Assembly: GCF_031157835.1 (NCBI RefSeq)
Contig: NZ_JAVIDR010000007.1
Location: 80,292-144,291, forward strand
Length of the DNA stretch: 64,000 nucleotides
Direction of reading: 5' to 3'
Source of the DNA: Acinetobacter rudis
GTDB taxonomy: Bacteria; Pseudomonadota; Gammaproteobacteria; Pseudomonadales; Moraxellaceae
Of this stretch, positions 18,536 to 29,590 are shown one piece after another. How positions within the stretch are numbered: position 1 is the first letter of the stretch; every line of letters begins with the position of its first letter. A program made the position numbers and the translations under genes. The notes beneath the pieces are model-generated. The model saw nothing but the letters and a program-made list of their open reading frames with translations. It was not told the DNA's origin and made no database searches.

Positions 18536-21500
18536 TTATTGAGGGTCAGCCTGAGTTGTTTTAAGCAAGGTTTGTAAATTCGCAGCCTTAGGTTTAACTA
18601 ACCAGAATTTACGGCTGTAATAGTCAAACTCATTACGAATTTTATAAGCCCAAGCACTACCTGTTTCAGCAATATGCTCATCTAAAATACGGCCCAAGAA
18701 TTCTTTGTGTTCTTCCATCGCTTCTGTCGAAATACGATTTAACTCAATCAATTCATGGTTGTAATGATCTACAAAATCATTATCTAAATCGAGTACATAA
18801 GCAAAACCACCCGTCATACCTGCACCAAAGTTATGGCCAACTTTACCTAGCACAGTCACAATACCGCCAGTCATATATTCACAGCAATGGTCACCTGCCC
18901 CTTCAATTACAGCAAATGCACCAGAGTTACGCACCGCGAAACGTTCGCCTGCTGTACCCGCAGCAAATAATTTACCGCCAGTAGCACCATATAAACATGT
19001 ATTACCAATAATCGCGGTCAATTGTGTTTGGAATGGAGATCCTTTTGGTGGGAAGATCGATACACGACCACCAGCCATACCTTTACCCACGTAATCGTTA
19101 GCATCGCCTTCGAGTTTAATATGTAAACCACCTGCATTCCACACACCAAGCGATTGACCTGCAGTACCAACTAAATTGAGTTTAATTGGATGTGCTTCCA
19201 TACTCAAATTACCATAACGACGAGCAATTTCACCTGAAATACGTGCACCAATCGAACGATCACAGTTACTCACTGTATAGTGGAATTCACCACCCATACT
19301 CGCTTCTAATGCTGGCAACATATCGCTTACCATTTTTTCAGCCAAGATGCCTTTATCAAATGGTGCGTTACCCTGTACCTGACAGTACTGTGCTTTACCA
19401 TCAGCAGCAGGATGCGATTGCAATAATGCTGACAAATCTAGATGAGCATGTTTTTCAGTATTACCAGGTAAAATTTCCAACAAATCTGTACGGCCAATCA
19501 AATCTTTAAGACTTGATACACCAAGCGCGGCAAGCCATTCACGTGTTTCTTCTGCAATAAAATGGAAGAAATTAATTAACATTTCAGGTTCGCCAATGTA
19601 ATGACTATCACGTAAGTGATCTTGTTGAGTCGCTACACCAGTTGCACAGTTATTCAAGTGACAAATACGTAAGTATTTACAACCTAAAGCAATCATTGGT
19701 GTTGAACCAAAGCCAAAACTTTCAGCACCTAAAATTGCCGCTTTAACAACGTCAAGCCCTGTTTTTAAGCCACCATCTGTTTGTACACGAACTTTGCCAC
19801 GTAAATCATTCACACGTAAAGCTTGGTGTGCTTCAGATAAGCCAAGCTCCCACGGTGAACCAGCATGATGAATTGAAGATAATGGTGATGCTGCTGTACC
19901 ACCGTCATAACCAGAAATAGTAATAAAATCAGCATAGGCTTTAGCTACACCAGCTGCGATAGTTCCCACACCAGGTTCAGAAACCAATTTCACCGATACC
20001 ATTGCCTTAGGATTAACTTGTTTTAAGTCAAAAATCAGCTGTGATAAGTCTTCGATTGAATAAATATCATGATGTGGTGGTGGAGAAATTAATGTAACCC
20101 CAGGCACAGAGTAACGTAAACGTGCAATAAGACCATTTACTTTACCGCCAGGTAACTGACCACCTTCACCTGGTTTAGCACCCTGCGCAACTTTAATTTG
20201 AAGTACTTCAGCAGATGTCAAATAAGCAGGTGTTACACCAAATCGACCAGAAGCAATCTGTTTGATTTTCGAATTACGAATTGTACCGTAACGCGCTGGA
20301 TCTTCACCGCCTTCACCTGAGTTAGAACGTCCACCAATCGTGTTCATTGCAATGGCAATGGCTTCATGTGCTTCTGGTGACAGAGCTCCTAAAGACATCC
20401 CTGCTGAGTCAAAGCGAGGTAAAATGTCTTCAACAGATTCTACTTGATCAAGTGCAATCGATTGATCTGTTTTTAATTTAAATAAATCTCGAATCGTTGC
20501 AATTGGACGTGTATTTACTAGCTCAGCATAGGCTTTAAAATCAGCGTAATTACCACTACGTACAGCTTTATGCAGTGCATTAATTACATCTGGATTGAAA
20601 GCATGGTATTCCTTATCAAATACAAACTTCAGTAAGCCGCCCTGATCGATAGGTTTACGAAGCTTCCATGCAATTTCTGCAAGTTTTTTCTGATCATTCT
20701 CGAGGTCAGCAAAAGTCGCACCCTGAATTCGGCTCGGTACACCACTGAAACATAGATCAACAACTTCAGAAGATAAACCAACCGCTTCAAAAAGCTGCCC
20801 ACCACGATAAGATGCAACAGTAGAAATACCCATTTTGGATAATACTTTCAGCAAGCCTTTTTCAATCCCTTTGCGGAAATTCGCTTGGGCATGAATTGGA
20901 TCACCTAATAACTCACCCTTCGCAATCAAATCATTAATTACGTCATAAGCCAAATATGGGTAAATTGCAGTCGCACCAAAGCCTAAAATAACTGCAAATT
21001 GGTGAGGATCACGTGCTAATGCTGTTTCAACAATGATATTGGCATCAGTACGTAAACCTTGTTTAATCAAGTGGTGATGCACAGCACCTGTTGCCATTAA
21101 GGCATTGGCAGGTAAATAACCTTCACGAATTTTTTTGTCAGATAAAACCAATAAAGTTTTACCATCACGAATTGCTTGAGCCGCTTCTTCACAAATACGT
21201 TGAATTGCTGTCTGTAAGCCTTCAGCTCCTGCATAATTCAAATCAATATCTGCAATTTCATAGCCTTTACGTCCCAGCGTACGAATCTGGTGCATTTTTG
21301 AGTTTGACAAAACTGGGCTTGAGATAATTAAGCGATCTGCATGCTCAGGGCCTTGTTCAAAGACATTTTGCTCACGACCAATGCATGTCTCTAAAGACAT
21401 CACAATCGATTCACGTAAAGGATCAATAGGTGGATTAGTTACTTGTGCAAATTGTTGACGGAAATAATCTGACACGTGACGAATCTGACGTGATAATACT

Positions 21501-23014
21501 GCCATTGGCGTATCATCACCCATTGAGCCTACCGCTTCCTGACCACTTTCTGCGATCGGACGTAATAATTGATCACGTTCCTCAAAAGTAACCATAAACA
21601 TTTTTTGTGCAGACTTAAGTGCATCGCCTTTTAAGCCCTGATCACATAAATATTCTTCAAGTTCTGGACTACCTTGGACACGAATCGAATTATCTCGTAG
21701 CCATTCACGATAAGGACGCATCTTTTTCAAATGATGACTGACATCCTCTGTATCGAGCATTTTTCCAGTTAATGTATCAACAACCAAGATTTGCCCAGGA
21801 CCCACTCGGCCTTTGGAAAGTACATCCTCTGGCTCATAGCCCCAAACACCAATCTCAGAAGCTAAAGTAATATAACCGTTTTTGGTAATCACCCAACGCG
21901 CAGGACGTAAACCATTACGGTCCAGCATACAAATGGCATGACGACCATCTTGGATAACCAAACCAGCTGGGCCATCCCATGCTTCCATATGCTTAGAGTT
22001 GAATTCATAAAATGCACGAAGATCTGCATCTAATGTTTCAACATTCTGCCAAGCTGGTGGTACGAGCATACGTAGGGCACGGAATAAGTCCATGCCACCG
22101 CCAACTAAAATTTCAAGCATATTATCAAGACTTGAAGAGTCAGAACCTGTACGGTTTACAATCGGATTTAGCTCAGTTAAACCAGGCAGTAATGGGTTAG
22201 CAAACTTTGGTGTACGTGCCATAGCCCAGTTACGGTTAGCAGTAATGGTATTAATTTCACCATTATGTGCCAAATAACGAAATGGTTGAGCCAATGGCCA
22301 ACGAGGCAAAGTATTTGTAGAAAAACGCTGATGGAAGACCACAATGTGCGATGCTAATCGCTCATCTGCTAAATCAGTATAAAAATCTGCAATTGCTTCA
22401 GGCATCATCAAGCCTTTATAGCTAATCACAGTTGAACATAGCGTTGTTACATAAAAAAGCGGATCTTGTGTTAACTGTTGTTCTGCACGACGACGTGCAA
22501 GGAATAACTTACGGTTAAACTCAACCTCTGTTACCCCCATAGGACAATTGACAATAATCTGTTCAAAAACAGGTAAAGATTGTAGTGCAATTTCACCCAA
22601 AGCAGCATTATTGGTTGGCACGACACGCCAAGCCAATACTCTTAGACCTTCAGTTTCAATTTCTTTGTTTAAAACCGACTTCGCATGAGCCGCAAGTGCA
22701 GGGTCTACATTTAAAAATACTGTACCCACTGCAAAAATTTCGCTTAAAGTAATATCGCTAAGCTTTTTCGCCTCTTCTTTGAAAAATGCCTTAGGCATCG
22801 CTAAGAGCAGACCACATCCATCTCCCGTTTTACCATCAGCAGCAATCCCGCCACGGTGGGTCATACAACTCAGACTATGGATTGCTGTCTTAACAAGATG
22901 ATGGCTCTCATCACCTTGCATATGGGCAATTAATCCAAATCCACAGTTATCTTTAAATTCATCCGGTTGATATAAACCTTGGGGGGCTATAGTATTCGGC
23001 GATGGCATGTGCAT
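18536..23014 (-). CDS. gltB: Glutamate synthase (NADPH) large subunit
   Basis: A 1492-residue alpha subunit that turns glutamine and 2-oxoglutarate into two glutamates. The class II glutamine amidotransferase domain is at the N-terminus; processing would expose Cys24 in DNCGFG as the nucleophile. The central and FMN-binding synthase domains follow, with [14 protein letters not shown] and the loop [18 protein letters not shown], and the 3Fe-4S cluster is [18 protein letters not shown]. The C-terminal GXGXG beta-helix domain (residues from about 1230) has the repeated glycines [16 protein letters not shown] 23014 has AAGGG seven bases upstream. Confidence 0.96.
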   Translation of the reverse strand: MHMPSPNTIAPQGLYQPDEFKDNCGFGLIAHMQGDESHHLVKTAIHSLSCMTHRGGIAADGKTGDGCGLLLAMPKAFFKEEAKKLSDITLSEIFAVGTVFLNVDPALAAHAKSVLNKEIETEGLRVLAWRVVPTNNAALGEIALQSLPVFEQIIVNCPMGVTEVEFNRKLFLARRRAEQQLTQDPLFYVTTLCSTVISYKGLMMPEAIADFYTDLADERLASHIVVFHQRFSTNTLPRWPLAQPFRYLAHNGEINTITANRNWAMARTPKFANPLLPGLTELNPIVNRTGSDSSSLDNMLEILVGGGMDLFRALRMLVPPAWQNVETLDADLRAFYEFNSKHMEAWDGPAGLVIQDGRHAICMLDRNGLRPARWVITKNGYITLASEIGVWGYEPEDVLSKGRVGPGQILVVDTLTGKMLDTEDVSHHLKKMRPYREWLRDNSIRVQGSPELEEYLCDQGLKGDALKSAQKMFMVTFEERDQLLRPIAESGQEAVGSMGDDTPMAVLSRQIRHVSDYFRQQFAQVTNPPIDPLRESIVMSLETCIGREQNVFEQGPEHADRLIISSPVLSNSKMHQIRTLGRKGYEIADIDLNYAGAEGLQTAIQRICEEAAQAIRDGKTLLVLSDKKIREGYLPANALMATGAVHHHLIKQGLRTDANIIVETALARDPHQFAVILGFGATAIYPYLAYDVINDLIAKGELLGDPIHAQANFRKGIEKGLLKVLSKMGISTVASYRGGQLFEAVGLSSEVVDLCFSGVPSRIQGATFADLENDQKKLAEIAWKLRKPIDQGGLLKFVFDKEYHAFNPDVINALHKAVRSGNYADFKAYAELVNTRPIATIRDLFKLKTDQSIALDQVESVEDILPRFDSAGMSLGALSPEAHEAIAIAMNTIGGRSNSGEGGEDPARYGTIRNSKIKQIASGRFGVTPAYLTSAEVLQIKVAQGAKPGEGGQLPGGKVNGLIARLRYSVPGVTLISPPPHHDIYSIEDLSQLIFDLKQVNPKAMVSVKLVSEPGVGTIAAGVAKAYADFITISGYDGGTAASPLSSIHHAGSPWELGLSEAHQALRVNDLRGKVRVQTDGGLKTGLDVVKAAILGAESFGFGSTPMIALGCKYLRICHLNNCATGVATQQDHLRDSHYIGEPEMLINFFHFIAEETREWLAALGVSSLKDLIGRTDLLEILPGNTEKHAHLDLSALLQSHPAADGKAQYCQVQGNAPFDKGILAEKMVSDMLPALEASMGGEFHYTVSNCDRSIGARISGEIARRYGNLSMEAHPIKLNLVGTAGQSLGVWNAGGLHIKLEGDANDYVGKGMAGGRVSIFPPKGSPFQTQLTAIIGNTCLYGATGGKLFAAGTAGERFAVRNSGAFAVIEGAGDHCCEYMTGGIVTVLGKVGHNFGAGMTGGFAYVLDLDNDFVDHYNHELIELNRISTEAMEEHKEFLGRILDEHIAETGSAWAYKIRNEFDYYSRKFWLVKPKAANLQTLLKTTQADPQ

Positions 23015-23362
23015 AGCGTACCCTTATATTAGAGGCCCTGAACTAGGGCGAATCGTTTAGTATATTACTTATGTAGCATAACAGTGATAGTGAAACCGCT
23101 AGGTTTTAGTAAAGCATGAGACGGACACTTTGCTGTAATTTACATTTACTTTAATTGCAAACAGATTTTTCAAAACTGCACTTATTTAAAGCAAGTAAAA
23201 CGTCTTAAATTACACACCAATAGGCTTGACCGCGCCAAAATAGGGAGATTTCCGTCTATTAGCACGCTATAGAAGCAAAAATGATGCCAATAAAATTATT
23301 CAATAAAGTGCTTTAATTTTTCAAGATAAATTTGAATGAGTAGATGTTAACTTTAGTTATAT
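23015..23362. other. Intergenic region upstream of gltB
   Basis: About 350 bases without a gene between gltB and the terminator of the preceding operon. It is AT-rich with no convincing ORF. The gltB promoter should be here, but no pair of hexamers stands out, and no known leader or riboswitch was recognised. Confidence 0.4.
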
Positions 23363-23392
23363 TAAAAAAATTGCACTTTGAAAGTGCAATTT
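23363..23392 (-). terminator. Terminator after the pil-aro-SPOR operon
   Basis: Inverted repeat AAATTGCACTTT / AAAGTGCAATTT with almost no spacer, followed on the minus strand by a T run. It lies 53 bases after the stop of the SPOR-domain gene and closes the long minus-strand operon. Confidence 0.75.
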
Positions 23393-23444
23393 AATAAAAA
23401 CCGATCAAAATGATGCTCTATTTTAGCACCTAAAAATCATATTT

Positions 23445-24317
23445 CTAATTGAACGGATCAATTGACTCATGACTGTTATGGTTATTTGATGCTGGATTAC
23501 GTGCTGCAGCAGGTCTATCGGGATTAGAAGATACGCTTGGCTTTGGCTCCGTTTTCACTTTTGGTGCTTCAACAACTGGATCTGACTTCGGTTTATCAAC
23601 AGGAGAAGGTGTTGGTGTTGACCGTACTGCATCAGTAATGATCGTTGGTGCTGCCTTAATTTGAGCTAAAACAGATTCATCTATGACGGGTAATGGCGCA
23701 TTTCTCAAATTAATTTCATAAATCTTCTGATTACTTGCCATTTCTTCGCTCCCAAGATCATTCACCAGACCAGCATATTGCTTTAACTGGCGCACTTGAG
23801 GGCGTACTGAACTTGGCAACTTAATATTAAGTTGATCCATTAATGGTTTAAAATCAGCCTGTTTTTTAAAGAGCCCATATACGAGAACATATTGTTCAGC
23901 CTGATTTTCACCACTTAAGCGAAAGTAGATAAAGTTCTTACGTTCTGGTTGACGTTGTAAGAAGCTTTTAATGACATCTTCTTCACTAGCGCGAAATAGT
24001 TCAATGGTCCAACTTTTTTGGTTTTCTTCGATAAAACGCGTGCCTCGAAATTCAGGATCATGATTGCCTGATGCGACCACCCGAGTCGTTATCTCTAATG
24101 GTCGAACTTCATCACTTAGCACACCTAAATCTGTACTTGCTGCAACTTTTTCTGGTTGTATTTGAACCTGAACCTCTTCAATAGGCTCACTAACTTCAAC
24201 TAATTTAGAGGTGTCTGTAATTGCCCAAAATATCAGTGCGCTAAATAAACAAACTACGCCTCCAATCAACCATACTGAAGATCGAATATTTTGCCAAATT
24301 GAATGAGATGCCTGCAT
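23445..24317 (-). CDS. SPOR-domain-like inner membrane protein (DamX-type position)
   Basis: A 290-residue protein with a short cytoplasmic N-terminus, one membrane helix (about residues 13-32, SVWLIGGVVCLFSALIFWAI) and a long periplasmic part. Residues about 95-165 look like a SPOR fold (WTIELFRA ... YVLVYGLFKKQADFKPLMDQL), the domain that binds glycan strands lacking side stems at the division septum. The last 60 residues are Pro/Ser/Lys-rich and disordered. The gene directly follows aroB (13-base gap), the same place as damX in enterobacteria. The start ATG 24317 is preceded by AAGGA. The SPOR call is by pattern and position. Confidence 0.7.
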   Translation of the reverse strand: MQASHSIWQNIRSSVWLIGGVVCLFSALIFWAITDTSKLVEVSEPIEEVQVQIQPEKVAASTDLGVLSDEVRPLEITTRVVASGNHDPEFRGTRFIEENQKSWTIELFRASEEDVIKSFLQRQPERKNFIYFRLSGENQAEQYVLVYGLFKKQADFKPLMDQLNIKLPSSVRPQVRQLKQYAGLVNDLGSEEMASNQKIYEINLRNAPLPVIDESVLAQIKAAPTIITDAVRSTPTPSPVDKPKSDPVVEAPKVKTEPKPSVSSNPDRPAAARNPASNNHNSHESIDPFN

Positions 24318-24330
24318 GCAATAAAAATCC

Positions 24331-25431
24331 TTAACTTAAGTTTTGATTGGCTAATATCGCTTGATGCATATGTTCAACATCAAAATCTTTGCAGATTATA
24401 GCTTGACCAAGTCGTTTCAACAAAACTAATCGTAATTGACCATTTAATACTTTTTTATCATGCGACATATATGCCAAGAATTCTGTTAACGGAATAGCAG
24501 GACAAGTCACAGGTAATTGAGCACGTTCAATAATATCTTTAACACGATCTAGATCTGCTTGGTCAATCCATCCCATACGCATAGATAAATCAGCAGCCAT
24601 AACCATACCCGTAGCGACAGCCTCACCATGCAACCACTGACCATAGCCAAGATATGATTCAATTGCATGACCGAAAGTATGACCTAAATTAAGCAATGCA
24701 CGTTCACCTTGCTCTTTTTCATCTGCTGCTACAATACGTGCTTTATGTGCACATGAGCGATAAACTGCCTCAGCAAGTAAATTGAGATCACCCTCAACCA
24801 ATTGCTCCATATGCGTCTCAAGCCAGACTAGAAAATCTAAATCACCAAGAAGTGCATATTTAATCACTTCAGCTAATCCAGCTGACAATTCACGTTTGTC
24901 TAATGTCTTTAAGTGAGACATATCAGCCAAAACCACTTGCGGCTGCTGAAATGCCCCAATCATATTTTTACCCAGTGGATGATTAATCCCTGTTTTGCCA
25001 CCTACACTTGAATCAACTTGTGACAAGAGTGTGGTAGGAACCTGTATAAAATACACACCACGCTGAAAACATGCCGAAGCAAAACCAGCCATGTCTCCAA
25101 TCACACCACCACCCAGTGCAAGTACAGTACAGTCGCGATTAAAACCAGCTTGTAATAAAGCATCAAAAATTAACTGCAAATGTTCAATATTTTTATATTT
25201 TTCACCATCTGGCAAAACACATGTCGACACATCTTTACCCAAGCCTTGTAAAGCTGAACGATATTGCTCTAAATAAAGTGCAGCCACAGTGGTGTTGGTC
25301 ACGATCATAACTTGTTTCCCCATAATATAAGGAGCAAGCAATTGAGCAGTATCTAATTCACTACCAATAAAAATAGGATAACGACGATCGCCGAGTTCAA
25401 CATGAAGTGTTTGCATGAGGTGTTGTGCCAT
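24331..25431 (-). CDS. aroB: 3-dehydroquinate synthase
   Basis: Second enzyme of the shikimate pathway; it uses NAD+ and a divalent metal to cyclise DAHP to 3-dehydroquinate. The NAD-binding signature is [13 protein letters not shown] and the following [19 protein letters not shown] contacts substrate. The metal ligands include the histidines of [13 protein letters not shown] and the earlier glutamate of [10 protein letters not shown]. Two starts are possible: ATG 25431 (GGA nine bases upstream) and ATG 25416, which gives the commoner N-terminus MQTLHVELG. The gene follows aroK by about 68 bases in the pil-aro operon. Confidence 0.95.
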   Translation of the reverse strand: MAQHLMQTLHVELGDRRYPIFIGSELDTAQLLAPYIMGKQVMIVTNTTVAALYLEQYRSALQGLGKDVSTCVLPDGEKYKNIEHLQLIFDALLQAGFNRDCTVLALGGGVIGDMAGFASACFQRGVYFIQVPTTLLSQVDSSVGGKTGINHPLGKNMIGAFQQPQVVLADMSHLKTLDKRELSAGLAEVIKYALLGDLDFLVWLETHMEQLVEGDLNLLAEAVYRSCAHKARIVAADEKEQGERALLNLGHTFGHAIESYLGYGQWLHGEAVATGMVMAADLSMRMGWIDQADLDRVKDIIERAQLPVTCPAIPLTEFLAYMSHDKKVLNGQLRLVLLKRLGQAIICKDFDVEHMHQAILANQNLS

Positions 25432-25499
25432 TCCAGAAAATCCAAACCGCCCTCTAGATTAAACTAAAGAACGGTTGCTTAAAAACAGATCATCACAAT

Positions 25500-26042
25500 T
25501 TATTTAATTTTCTTGTCAATGATCATTTGTAAAATGCGCTGTGCAAGATCACGCGCAGCACCTTGATTTGTTTCAATAATATAATGTGCTACATCTCGAT
25601 ATAACGGGTCTCGTGCCGCGAGAAGACTGCTTAACTTTTCTGCTGGATTTTCCACTTGTAATAGTGGTCGATTCTTATCCCGATATGTTCTTTGTAGCTG
25701 AATTTCCACAGGAGTATAGAGATAAATAACAATACCTCGCTGCTTCAGAAACTCTCGATTAGCTGCTTGAGTAACAGCACCGCCACCAGTTGCAAGCACA
25801 ATACCAGACTTATTGGTTAACTCGTCAATCACCGTGGTCTCACGTTGGCGAAATCCGACCTCACCTTCTTTCTCAAAAATCCACGGAATATTTGCCCCAG
25901 TTTTACGTTCAATTTCATGATCACTATCTAGAAACTGCCGATCTAAGAAGTCAGCCAGATGACGTCCTACTGTGGTCTTCCCTGCACCCATAGGTCCGAC
26001 CAAATAAATATTGGGCAGACTATTAAACTCTTTGCTTGGCAA
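25500..26042 (-). CDS. aroK: Shikimate kinase
   Basis: A 180-residue kinase that phosphorylates the 3-hydroxyl of shikimate with ATP. The P-loop is GPMGAGKTTVG at about residues 16-26, the shikimate-binding DSDHEIE follows, then ATGGGAV and the lid with RDKNRPLL. The start is TTG 26042 with AGGTGA five bases upstream; no ATG start fits without losing the P-loop strand. It follows pilQ after 36 bases, the conserved pilQ-aroK-aroB order of gammaproteobacteria. Confidence 0.95.
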   Translation of the reverse strand: MPSKEFNSLPNIYLVGPMGAGKTTVGRHLADFLDRQFLDSDHEIERKTGANIPWIFEKEGEVGFRQRETTVIDELTNKSGIVLATGGGAVTQAANREFLKQRGIVIYLYTPVEIQLQRTYRDKNRPLLQVENPAEKLSSLLAARDPLYRDVAHYIIETNQGAARDLAQRILQMIIDKKIK

Positions 26043-26078
26043 GGAGTCACCTATTTTATTACTGCGTTGAAATCCATC

Positions 26079-27611
26079 TTAATGATTTATCTGCAAACTG
26101 TCATTAACAATTCTTGGTGTCACAAAAATCAATAGCTCACTTTTCTTATCAATTTTCTCTGTACGTCTAAATAATCCACCTATTCCCGGAATATTGCCCA
26201 ATAATGGAACTTTAGTCTTAGTATGCCTATTATCTTGCTCAAATATTCCACCAAGCACCACTGTTTCACCATCCTTTACCAAGACATTTGTATTAATCTG
26301 ATTTTTATTCAAAATAAACTCACCATTTGGAGCAAGTTCGCCAGGAGAATCACTGGTAATATGCAATTGCATTTCTACACGACCATCAGGGGTAATACTT
26401 GGTGTTACATCTAAACTGAGTAATGCATCTTTAAATGATGTTGCGGTATTTGTTACCCCTCCTGTGTTTTCCCGAGTTTGATAAGGTACTTGTCGGCCTG
26501 CTGCGACATTGGCTTTTTGTTTATCCGCAGTTAAAACTTTAGGGCTCGAAATCACTTCGGCAGTACCATCTGCTTGTAAGGCAGATAACTCTAAATCCAA
26601 TACAGTATCTGCTAAATGAATTAAGCCAAATGCAATTTTACTTACACTCGCACTACTCACTCCCAAATCTATATTTAAGTTGCTGGTTAAAAAACCACGA
26701 TCACCACCTTTAGTCACAGCGCTCCATTTCACCCCTAGCTCTTTAGTAAAATCCGTAGAAGCACGTATAACGCGTGCCTCAATCATGACCTGACGTACAG
26801 GTACATCAAGTAGTTCAATCATTTTACTGATTTGTTCTAATTTAATTTTGGTATCTATAATAATTAAAGTATTGGTCCGTTGATCTACCGAAACACGTCC
26901 TCTATGACTTAATAAACTGCTCCACTCATCTTCTGTATGCGCTGTAGATTTAGTCGCATGTTCACTACCAGATGCCTGTGAATAATTTGCTTGGTTTCGA
27001 TCAATTAGTTTTTCAATATCGCTTGCTTTAGCATATTTCAGTTGAATATAAACAGTATGCAGCAGCGCAGTTTTTAAACGCTGTGTTTCTGCACGCGCCT
27101 CTTCATCCTCAACTTTATTTAATTCTGCAGCAGGCGCAATCCAAATCACATTTGCCTGCTGACGCTTCGCCAACCCCTTACTTTTCAATATCAAATCCAG
27201 TGCATGATCCCAAGGAATATCCTTTAAAAGTAAAGTAATATTGCCTCGCACCGAGTCTGCAACGAGTATATTTTGTCCAGTATAACTGGCTAAAAGCTGT
27301 AAAACACGGCGAATATCAATGTCCTGAAAATCTAAAGAAATTTTTTTACCTGTATAAACAGGGGTGCTTATAGCTTCTGTCAGCCCTTCCGTATCAGCCA
27401 GCTTATCTTCAGCTAAATTTGACTTAGATTGAGCTAATTGCTTATTCAAAACATTTACACCCACTTCTGTCGCTTCAAGTGCCTTGGATTCTAATGTTAA
27501 ATCCTTGTCTTGGTGGTGTGCTGATGGTATTTGATCAATCACTTGTGGCTGAGCCTCTATCTCTCCTCCCCAAACCAAGAAAAGAACGCCCCATAGCACT
27601 TTAAGCTTCAT
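26079..27611 (-). CDS. pilQ: Type IV pilus secretin PilQ, short form
   Basis: Outer-membrane secretin through which type IV pili pass; in Acinetobacter it also serves DNA uptake. At about 510 residues it is some 200 shorter than the usual PilQ. It has a signal peptide (ending near EIEAQ), a low-complexity stretch, then directly the secretin N0/STN domain (ISLDFQDIDIRRVLQLLASYTGQNI), an N1 domain, and the beta-barrel secretin domain (VMIEARVIRA ... GGIFEQDNRHTKTKVPLLGNIPGIGGLFR). The N-terminal AMIN domains that bind peptidoglycan are not seen. ATG 27611 or the GTG just before it follows a strong GGAGG. It is last of pilMNOPQ. Confidence 0.9.
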   Translation of the reverse strand: MKLKVLWGVLFLVWGGEIEAQPQVIDQIPSAHHQDKDLTLESKALEATEVGVNVLNKQLAQSKSNLAEDKLADTEGLTEAISTPVYTGKKISLDFQDIDIRRVLQLLASYTGQNILVADSVRGNITLLLKDIPWDHALDLILKSKGLAKRQQANVIWIAPAAELNKVEDEEARAETQRLKTALLHTVYIQLKYAKASDIEKLIDRNQANYSQASGSEHATKSTAHTEDEWSSLLSHRGRVSVDQRTNTLIIIDTKIKLEQISKMIELLDVPVRQVMIEARVIRASTDFTKELGVKWSAVTKGGDRGFLTSNLNIDLGVSSASVSKIAFGLIHLADTVLDLELSALQADGTAEVISSPKVLTADKQKANVAAGRQVPYQTRENTGGVTNTATSFKDALLSLDVTPSITPDGRVEMQLHITSDSPGELAPNGEFILNKNQINTNVLVKDGETVVLGGIFEQDNRHTKTKVPLLGNIPGIGGLFRRTEKIDKKSELLIFVTPRIVNDSLQINH

Positions 27612-27714
27612 CACATTTGCCTCCTTTTCATTATTTTTATTTAGACACGCTAACTGACTGAATATTTTTATGATTTACTGCTAAATGCTCTAGCAATGAA
27701 AAATTTAGTTTTCA

Positions 27715-28239
27715 TTACTTGGCACTCAGTGCAATATTTTTTTTGACCTCAATATATCCTTGCTTTGCATCATATTTTTTTTCTACTAAGCAAATTTTCG
27801 AGGCATCAATGTGTACTACTTTTGCTTGGTTAGGCCCTAAAGTTGCTCCGCGATGTACCCATTCCAAATCACCTTCTGGTGTTTGAACTAACGCAACATA
27901 TTCACCTGTAGCATTACGTAGACTGCCCTTAAAAAGTAAGCTCTCCAAAGAAAACAGTGCCAATGGCTGTGATCTTTCTGATGGTAAATTCAAAGGCTTT
28001 TGCAGCGCCGATTCAGTTAAAACTGTGCTCGGTACAAATGGGCTTCTTAAATGCTGTGCATTATATTGAAAATGTGGGGCTGGCTGAAAAGTGTATAGAG
28101 CCACATCATTTTTTAATTTTAGCTGGTGAATTTCTGCTAAATCATGACTCACCGTATCAATTTGAGAGCTGCACGCAGAAATCAAAAGTGGCAAGGCATA
28201 GAAAGTACGTCTTATTTTTTCTATCAAAGGTATTTTCAT
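27715..28239 (-). CDS. pilP: Type IV pilus lipoprotein PilP
   Basis: A 174-residue inner-membrane lipoprotein of the pilus alignment complex, linking PilN/PilO to the secretin. The signal sequence ends in a lipobox with LLISACSS, so Cys23 should be lipidated. The C-terminal HR-type beta domain is marked by FKGSLRNATGEYVALVQTPEGDLEWVHRGATLGPN, close to the PilP consensus. It lies between pilO and pilQ on the same strand. Confidence 0.9.
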   Translation of the reverse strand: MKIPLIEKIRRTFYALPLLISACSSQIDTVSHDLAEIHQLKLKNDVALYTFQPAPHFQYNAQHLRSPFVPSTVLTESALQKPLNLPSERSQPLALFSLESLLFKGSLRNATGEYVALVQTPEGDLEWVHRGATLGPNQAKVVHIDASKICLVEKKYDAKQGYIEVKKNIALSAK

Positions 28240-28311
28240 ATATCACTTTTTATTTATACACTGATCTTTAATTTTTCATGTCATTTACACACCTACACAT
28301 CGGCTATTATT

Positions 28312-28935
28312 TTACAAGTGAGCTTGATGATAAGTTTTGATCTGCAATTGATATTTGAGTAATGTCGCTGCTGAATGTTGGTTGGCTTCACTCTCCAACT
28401 CAATACTAAAATCATGCAAACTTATTAACTGTGGCAGCTTAGCTATTTCACTTACAAAGTGCCCCAAAGCATGATAGTCACCTTGTGCTTCAATCAAAAT
28501 GGGCTGTATCAATAAAAAATCCTGCTGAACTGTTGTCTCTAACTGTATATTTTTAATCTTTAGACCCGATACTCGTGCGCTTTGATGCAGTGTTGCAATG
28601 AGCTCAGGTAACTGCTCAGGCCTAACTAATAGTTGTAATTGTTTTGAAAAATAAGCTCTTAACTGCTGCATATTTTGCTGTTCATACCTTGCACGCATCA
28701 GTCGATAATAACGAGAACGATAGGTGTTAAGTAACTTCTGTTGATGAATTCTTGCCTGCTCAATTTCCACAACTTTAGGATAAACAAATAAACCATAAGC
28801 TAGAGCCAACACCACAGTAAAAAGTACAATCAAATAACAAAACTTAAGTAAACGTGGCCAATGAGCATAATCCTGCAAATCGATTTTTTGTAAGGCATGG
28901 ATATAGAAAATTAACTTTTGTTTTATGCTTTTCAT
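28312..28935 (-). CDS. pilO: Type IV pilus inner membrane protein PilO
   Basis: A 207-residue bitopic protein of the pilus alignment complex. It has a short cytoplasmic part, one membrane helix (about 32-52, LLKFCYLIVLFTVVLALAYG), a coiled coil (YPKVVEIEQARIHQQKLLNTY), and a ferredoxin-like periplasmic domain (LPELIATLHQSARVSGLKIKNIQ ... GDYHALGHFVSEIAKLPQLISLHDFSI). It pairs with PilN, whose gene precedes it by 49 bases. Confidence 0.9.
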   Translation of the reverse strand: MKSIKQKLIFYIHALQKIDLQDYAHWPRLLKFCYLIVLFTVVLALAYGLFVYPKVVEIEQARIHQQKLLNTYRSRYYRLMRARYEQQNMQQLRAYFSKQLQLLVRPEQLPELIATLHQSARVSGLKIKNIQLETTVQQDFLLIQPILIEAQGDYHALGHFVSEIAKLPQLISLHDFSIELESEANQHSAATLLKYQLQIKTYHQAHL

Positions 28936-28984
28936 AACTTAAGGTATCGAAATTTCCTAATATTCAGCAGTTCTATTTTTTTCG

Positions 28985-29590
28985 TTAAGGAGACTTAGAA
29001 TGCGGCAAATCAAGTGCAATATTACTTAAATCAACAGTAACCACATAACGTCCATAACGGCCCTCATGATGCACATCAGCAGACTGTGAAGACGGAAGTT
29101 CATCTGGCATGACAAAGGAGCGTATTACTGCATTTTGAAACCAGATCGAATGTTCCAATTGACGCAGTAAAGTAGAGACTGTACTTGGATGAACTGCTTT
29201 GCCTTCTAATGTTAAACCACTACCATTTCGACTCACTTTCTCAAGATGTAAATCTTCAGGTAATAAACGTACTAACTCATCCATCAATCGTGCAGTTACT
29301 GGTCTTTGTCCTTGTAAATGGTGAAGAAACTGTATTTGTTTAAATTGTATTTGATCGTTTGTATTTATCTGCTCAATCTGTTTGAGTTCTATATCCAAAT
29401 CTTGCTGGGCACTTGAAATCAACTGATTCGCTTGAATCTGGTCGTCTAATCTATACGCTTGATACGACCAGTCAATGAATGCCAAAAACAATGCCAAGAA
29501 ACCTGCCCCTCCAGAAATCATCACAAAATTTTTTTTCTGTTCTTCTCTCTGTCGTTCACGCCACGGAAATAAATTAATTTCACCCTTCAC
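28985..29590 (-). CDS. pilN: Type IV pilus inner membrane protein PilN
   Basis: A bitopic protein of about 201 residues with the conserved PilN N-terminus INLFPWRERQREEQ, which docks into PilM, one membrane helix (about 22-42) and a ferredoxin-like periplasmic domain (ARLMDELVRLLPEDLHLEKVSRNGSGLTLEGKA). The likely start is GTG 29590, which overlaps the pilM stop as GTGA and has AGG eight bases upstream; a GTG three codons earlier is the alternative. The overlap points to translational coupling with pilM. Confidence 0.9.
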   Translation of the reverse strand: MKGEINLFPWRERQREEQKKNFVMISGGAGFLALFLAFIDWSYQAYRLDDQIQANQLISSAQQDLDIELKQIEQINTNDQIQFKQIQFLHHLQGQRPVTARLMDELVRLLPEDLHLEKVSRNGSGLTLEGKAVHPSTVSTLLRQLEHSIWFQNAVIRSFVMPDELPSSQSADVHHEGRYGRYVVTVDLSNIALDLPHSKSP

